Assembly: GCA_021851735.1 (NCBI GenBank)
Contig: JAJZCD010000003.1
Location: forward strand, 1-47,256
DNA from: a bacterium
GTDB taxonomy: Bacteria; Patescibacteriota; Saccharimonadia; Saccharimonadales; UBA4665
Length of the DNA: 47,256 nucleotides
Direction of reading: 5' to 3'
Of this stretch, positions 46,712 through 47,256 are shown one piece after another. The position numbers and the translations under genes were made by a program. The notes beneath the pieces are model-generated. The model was not told where the DNA came from, searched no databases, and was given only the letters and a program-made list of their open reading frames with translations. How positions within the stretch are numbered: position 1 is the stretch's first letter; every line of letters begins with the position of its first letter.

Positions 46712-46902
46712 AGTTCAAATATGCAAAAAAAATGTAAGCTGATACATTATGCTCATGACGAGGTATTTTGTATGGTATTGTTGAGCGCTGGCCTATAACC
46801 TAGAGGTAAAACTGCGCGGGTTGTTTTTCTATTGTGCGAAGAAGACTAAAGTGAATAGATGAAACTCTATGAGCGAATGCTATTGTAGTATACTCTGTTG
46901 AT

Positions 46903-47160
46903 ATGTCGTCGACGTTTACTACTCGAGATCGCGAGGCTGCCCGTGCTACCCATAAACTTTTCTGGAAAGCGACGATCGTGGACTTGCCAACGTTTGTCAT
47001 TTGGCTGTTTACTCGCCCCCTGGCATTGCTCATATATAACGTACTAATTCCATTTGCGGTGGCGTATGGTCTACAAGCCATAATTACGCGACATTTCACG
47101 AGCGTAGGACATTATGCGTTGATTGCGCTTTCCCCCACTCAAACACCTAACGCAACATAA
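46903..47160 (+). CDS. Small membrane protein
   Basis: 85 residues with a charged N-terminus (TTRDREAARATHK) and one or two hydrophobic helices (about 24-60). Function unknown. TATACT (46889-46894) ends 8 nt before the ATG. It lies 29 nt before the transposase start. Confidence 0.6.
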   Translation: MSSTFTTRDREAARATHKLFWKATIVDLPTFVIWLFTRPLALLIYNVLIPFAVAYGLQAIITRHFTSVGHYALIALSPTQTPNAT

Positions 47161-47189
47161 GTAGTTTCACCTGGTACACTGTACCCACC

Positions 47190-47256
47190 ATGAGCTACAC
47201 CAGATTAACCCTTGCGGAACGAGAAGAGATCAGTCGTGGCTTTGCCGTTGGCAAAA
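47190..47256 (+). mobile_element. IS30-family transposase, N-terminal end only
   Basis: The frame from ATG 47190 runs off the right edge. The 22 residues visible, with SYTRLTLAEREEISRG, match the start of the helix-turn-helix region of IS30-family transposases. The left inverted repeat cannot be fixed from this fragment. TACACT 9 nt before the ATG may be the promoter. Confidence 0.85.

Overview
The window reads as chromosomal DNA of a monoderm, very small-genome bacterium, most probably a Patescibacterium of the Saccharibacteria (TM7) type. This is an inference. It rests on the mix of short genes, DedA/GtrA/GT2 membrane and envelope genes, an LPXTG-type surface protein and a CHAP protein, a heliorhodopsin, a shortened UvrC, a long L25/TL5-type ribosomal protein and many small unknown membrane proteins. 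TAA, TAG and TGA all end genes, so the code looks standard. Both tRNA genes encode their CCA.

Layout. 0-11 kb is housekeeping: uvrA, a DedA protein, ribosomal L25, an MFS/ABC exporter pair, then a tightly overlapped trhO-def-uvrC operon. 11-19 kb holds a YdjM-like membrane protein, a spermidine-synthase-fold enzyme, a Pro/Gln-rich membrane protein, and envelope glycosylation genes (GtrA, a polytopic membrane protein, a GT2) around a DUF2130 protein. 19-22 kb has a second DedA and a redox operon (Fur-family regulator, glutaredoxin, rhodanese) behind a promoter that contains a palindromic operator. 22.8-24.7 kb is a visibly AT-richer patch with a decayed ORF, HicBA and two more genes, ending at tRNA-Arg(CCG). 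25-35 kb is accessory metabolism and transport: histidine phosphatase, GT2 plus PIG-L deacetylase, Nudix, two MFS exporters, and an unusual triple-YbjQ protein. 35.3-36.5 kb is an AT-rich TauE/DUF1634 pair. 36.7-39.9 kb is an island of Nudix, SDR, two VapBC-type modules and three related mini-ORFs, ending at tRNA-Arg(UCG). 40-45 kb contains a heliorhodopsin between membrane and unknown genes, a surface-anchored cupredoxin that has lost all four copper ligands, and a CHAP protein. The right edge starts an IS30-family transposase.

Most striking global signal. At least 22 genes have a TAnnnT -10 box ending only 6-8 nt before the start codon, so transcription should begin at or next to the AUG (leaderless mRNA). 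Genes inside operons, and a minority of first genes, carry Shine-Dalgarno sequences instead. The window thus seems to use two start modes, and several start sites below were revised on this basis. Both arginine tRNA genes have toxin-antitoxin DNA on their 3' side, as expected of integration hot spots, although no flanking direct repeats were found.
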